Source: Promethearchaeota archaeon | GTDB lineage: Archaea > Asgardarchaeota > Lokiarchaeia > Sigyniarchaeales > SOKP01 | Assembly: GCA_016839555.1 (NCBI GenBank) | Contig: JAEOUA010000007.1 | Location: 124,001-188,000, forward strand | Length of the DNA stretch: 64,000 bases | Direction of reading: 5' to 3' | Shown here: positions 61,963-64,000 of the stretch, one piece after another | How positions within the stretch are numbered: position 1 is the first letter of the stretch | How the letters are laid out: every line of letters starts with the position of its first letter | Program-made: the position numbers and the translations under genes | The notes under the pieces: generated by a model | Told to the model about the DNA's origin: nothing | The model's database searches: none | Seen by the model: only the letters and a program-made list of their open reading frames with translations

Positions 61963-62161
61963 AATTCTTACCTTTTTAAATCCTCAAAAGTTGAAATCGC
62001 TGTTTTTCTTTTTATTTATTTTAGACTAAACAATTATAACTATTCGTGCAGCAATTTCATGATTTAGTAGAAGTAATATCTTTTTGAATGATATATAAAT
62101 TTATTATTAGATTTATTTTATTTATTGAGAGAAAGAGAATTATAAATTTTTTTATATATAT

Positions 62162-63175
62162 ATGATAAATAATTTATTCTTGAGATTTTATAATCCTCCA
62201 GCAGCTCTTTTGGCTTCAGGCTCAAAAGAAGGAGTAGAATTAGGTGGCTCTAAGCTCATCCTTAGTATAGATGGGGATCATAATTTCTACAACGAGGGCT
62301 TGATTTATACAGAAATGAGTTGGGCAGAATTTTATAAAGATATCATCGGGCTGGAGGATCAAATAGATACATTCACCACTCAAGAGTTTGAATCAATAAG
62401 AGAAGATCCTAAAGCACTAGTTGAAACAATCGTGTCAAGCATTAAAAAAATTATGACTCAAGAAAAATTATTTTATGGACTCGGAGATTTTGAAGTAGAT
62501 GCCTTCATGAATCAAAACACAGTAATTCCTGGACTAAAATTAGAGAGTACATTGATAAATAAATTGATGGAAGCCCATAAAGAATTTAGGGATACTACAA
62601 AGTTTCCTAAATTAATGAAAGAAGAAGCAAATACAAAATTTATAAATATTACAATTCAAGGCACAAATAAAGAAAGGCTAAGGATTAAAGGGAAAAATCT
62701 CGAGGATATCGCTGATAAATTAAGATTTGCTAAAGGATTTGCTACAGGATTGATAGTATCTTCCAATAAATCTGCAAACTTTTTTATTATGAATGATAGA
62801 ATAGTATTTAAAGAAAATCAGGAACCGGAATTCTATATTGATAAAGATTGTATTATAATTATTGAATCTGGTATTGAGAGGAAGAGGCTTTTTCCAATTA
62901 GTTGGTTTAGATTTGATATTGGAATTCGATCTTTAAAAACTCTTGATTTGTGGGATGAAATTAAGGATGATCCTAATCTAATACAAGTTTTAAACGAATA
63001 TAATTCTTATATTGAAAAACTAATTATAAAAAAATATATAACTCTTAGCACTTCAGAGGATATTGACACAGATTTCGAGAAGGAATTTTTTAAATTAAAT
63101 CCAGCTCAGCGAAGAAAAGCATTAAAAGACATGCTAGATGCCATAAGGGAATTAACTAAAAAACTAGAGGAGTAG
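62162..63175 (+). CDS. Hypothetical protein
   Basis: 337-aa ORF, typical composition, no recognised domain. Confidence 0.7.
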   Translation: MINNLFLRFYNPPAALLASGSKEGVELGGSKLILSIDGDHNFYNEGLIYTEMSWAEFYKDIIGLEDQIDTFTTQEFESIREDPKALVETIVSSIKKIMTQEKLFYGLGDFEVDAFMNQNTVIPGLKLESTLINKLMEAHKEFRDTTKFPKLMKEEANTKFINITIQGTNKERLRIKGKNLEDIADKLRFAKGFATGLIVSSNKSANFFIMNDRIVFKENQEPEFYIDKDCIIIIESGIERKRLFPISWFRFDIGIRSLKTLDLWDEIKDDPNLIQVLNEYNSYIEKLIIKKYITLSTSEDIDTDFEKEFFKLNPAQRRKALKDMLDAIRELTKKLEE

Positions 63176-63177
63176 AA

Positions 63178-63483
63178 TTACTCTTTTAAAATCCGGGGTG
63201 CTTTAATATAACCGTCTTTTGTATGTTGGGCGTTTTTTAATGCCTCTTCTTGACTTAAGCCTTCCCACGGTTTATCTTCCCTAAACACATTCTTTAGTTC
63301 TTCAATAGGATGCCGTGTAGGTTCCACATTTTCTGTATCTAGATTGTTTAATTTTTTAAAATAAGAGAGAATACTATTTAGCTGTTTAGAAAATGTCTCT
63401 TTTTCTTCTGGTGTTAATTCTAATAATGCTAAATCCGCAATTTGCTCTATGATATCCTTTGAGATTTCTTTATCATTCGTCAT
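63178..63483 (-). CDS. gatC: Asp/Glu-tRNA amidotransferase subunit C
   Basis: 'IEQIADLALLELTPEEKETFSKQLNSILSYFKKLNNLDTENVEPTRHPIEELKNVFREDKP'. Confidence 0.9.
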   Translation of the reverse strand: MTNDKEISKDIIEQIADLALLELTPEEKETFSKQLNSILSYFKKLNNLDTENVEPTRHPIEELKNVFREDKPWEGLSQEEALKNAQHTKDGYIKAPRILKE

Positions 63484-63606
63484 TATTTAAAGAAATAAAC
63501 CGTTTTACTTTATTTTTTATAATACTAAAGATATTATTATTTTTTTCTTTTTGTTATATAATCAATTTAACAATTCTCAAATAAAATCATAATTTTTTAA
63601 AAAACG

Positions 63607-63960
63607 ATGAGTAGTAAAAATAGGTTATGGCGCGAGATTCCCGGATATGTTTTCGTTGCGTTAGCTCGTAGAGGCATGGAAAAGATCCCATTAGATCAAT
63701 GTTTTTTGCCTGGTTGCGACAATAATGATATTAATGAATTAGAACCTTTCGATATCGAAGAACATGATGATGACGAGAAAAATATTAAAATCATTAAAAT
63801 TAAATGCCATAAGTGCCAAGGTATCTTTCAATTCAAACTCGAAACTTTAAAAAAAGTAGCTAAAAAAGTTGGTGATAGCGAAGAAAAACCATTATCTATG
63901 GGAATTGCTTATGCCTTAGATGAAAAAGGTAAAAATCTCGGACATATTGGCTATTTTTAA
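63607..63960 (+). CDS. Hypothetical protein with possible zinc-binding Cys pairs
   Basis: 117-aa ORF; 'CFLPGC' and 'CHKC' pairs. Confidence 0.6.
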   Translation: MSSKNRLWREIPGYVFVALARRGMEKIPLDQCFLPGCDNNDINELEPFDIEEHDDDEKNIKIIKIKCHKCQGIFQFKLETLKKVAKKVGDSEEKPLSMGIAYALDEKGKNLGHIGYF

Positions 63961-64000
63961 TGGTATAGAATGTATTAAAACATAAATTTTTTTCTTGATT

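Overview
AT-rich archaeal window, most likely from an Asgard (Lokiarchaeia-like) genome. This placement is inferred from gene content; no rRNA is present. The standout locus is a compact eukaryote-type ubiquitin-like conjugation operon at ~32.6-37.0 kb: a ubiquitin-fold modifier, a UBA3/UBA2-like E1, a UBC-fold E2, a Rpn11/CSN5-like JAMM isopeptidase and a membrane-anchored RING-like Zn protein. The modifier has no C-terminal diglycine (it ends ...STAGK). The RING-like gene appears to start at an upstream GTG and to cross an A_AAA_AAA slippery heptamer or homopolymer error. A second strong observation is a tandem duplication of carAB in which the second CarA has lost both the glutaminase Cys (Cys->Gly) and His (His->Asn). 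This suggests an ammonia-dependent or regulatory carbamoyl-phosphate synthetase. Other content includes a nitrogen-assimilation neighbourhood (Amt-GlnK, NadE, split archaeal glutamate synthase with an HdrBC-like protein, GlnA, Lrp regulators), a radical SAM/SPASM enzyme with a candidate RiPP precursor, and a SIR2-TPR candidate defence gene flanked by 21-bp direct repeats. There is also an intron-containing tRNA-Ala(GGC), several in-frame-stop pseudogenes, and conserved genes whose N-termini lack any ATG/GTG/TTG start. All family assignments come from reading motifs; no database searches were run.
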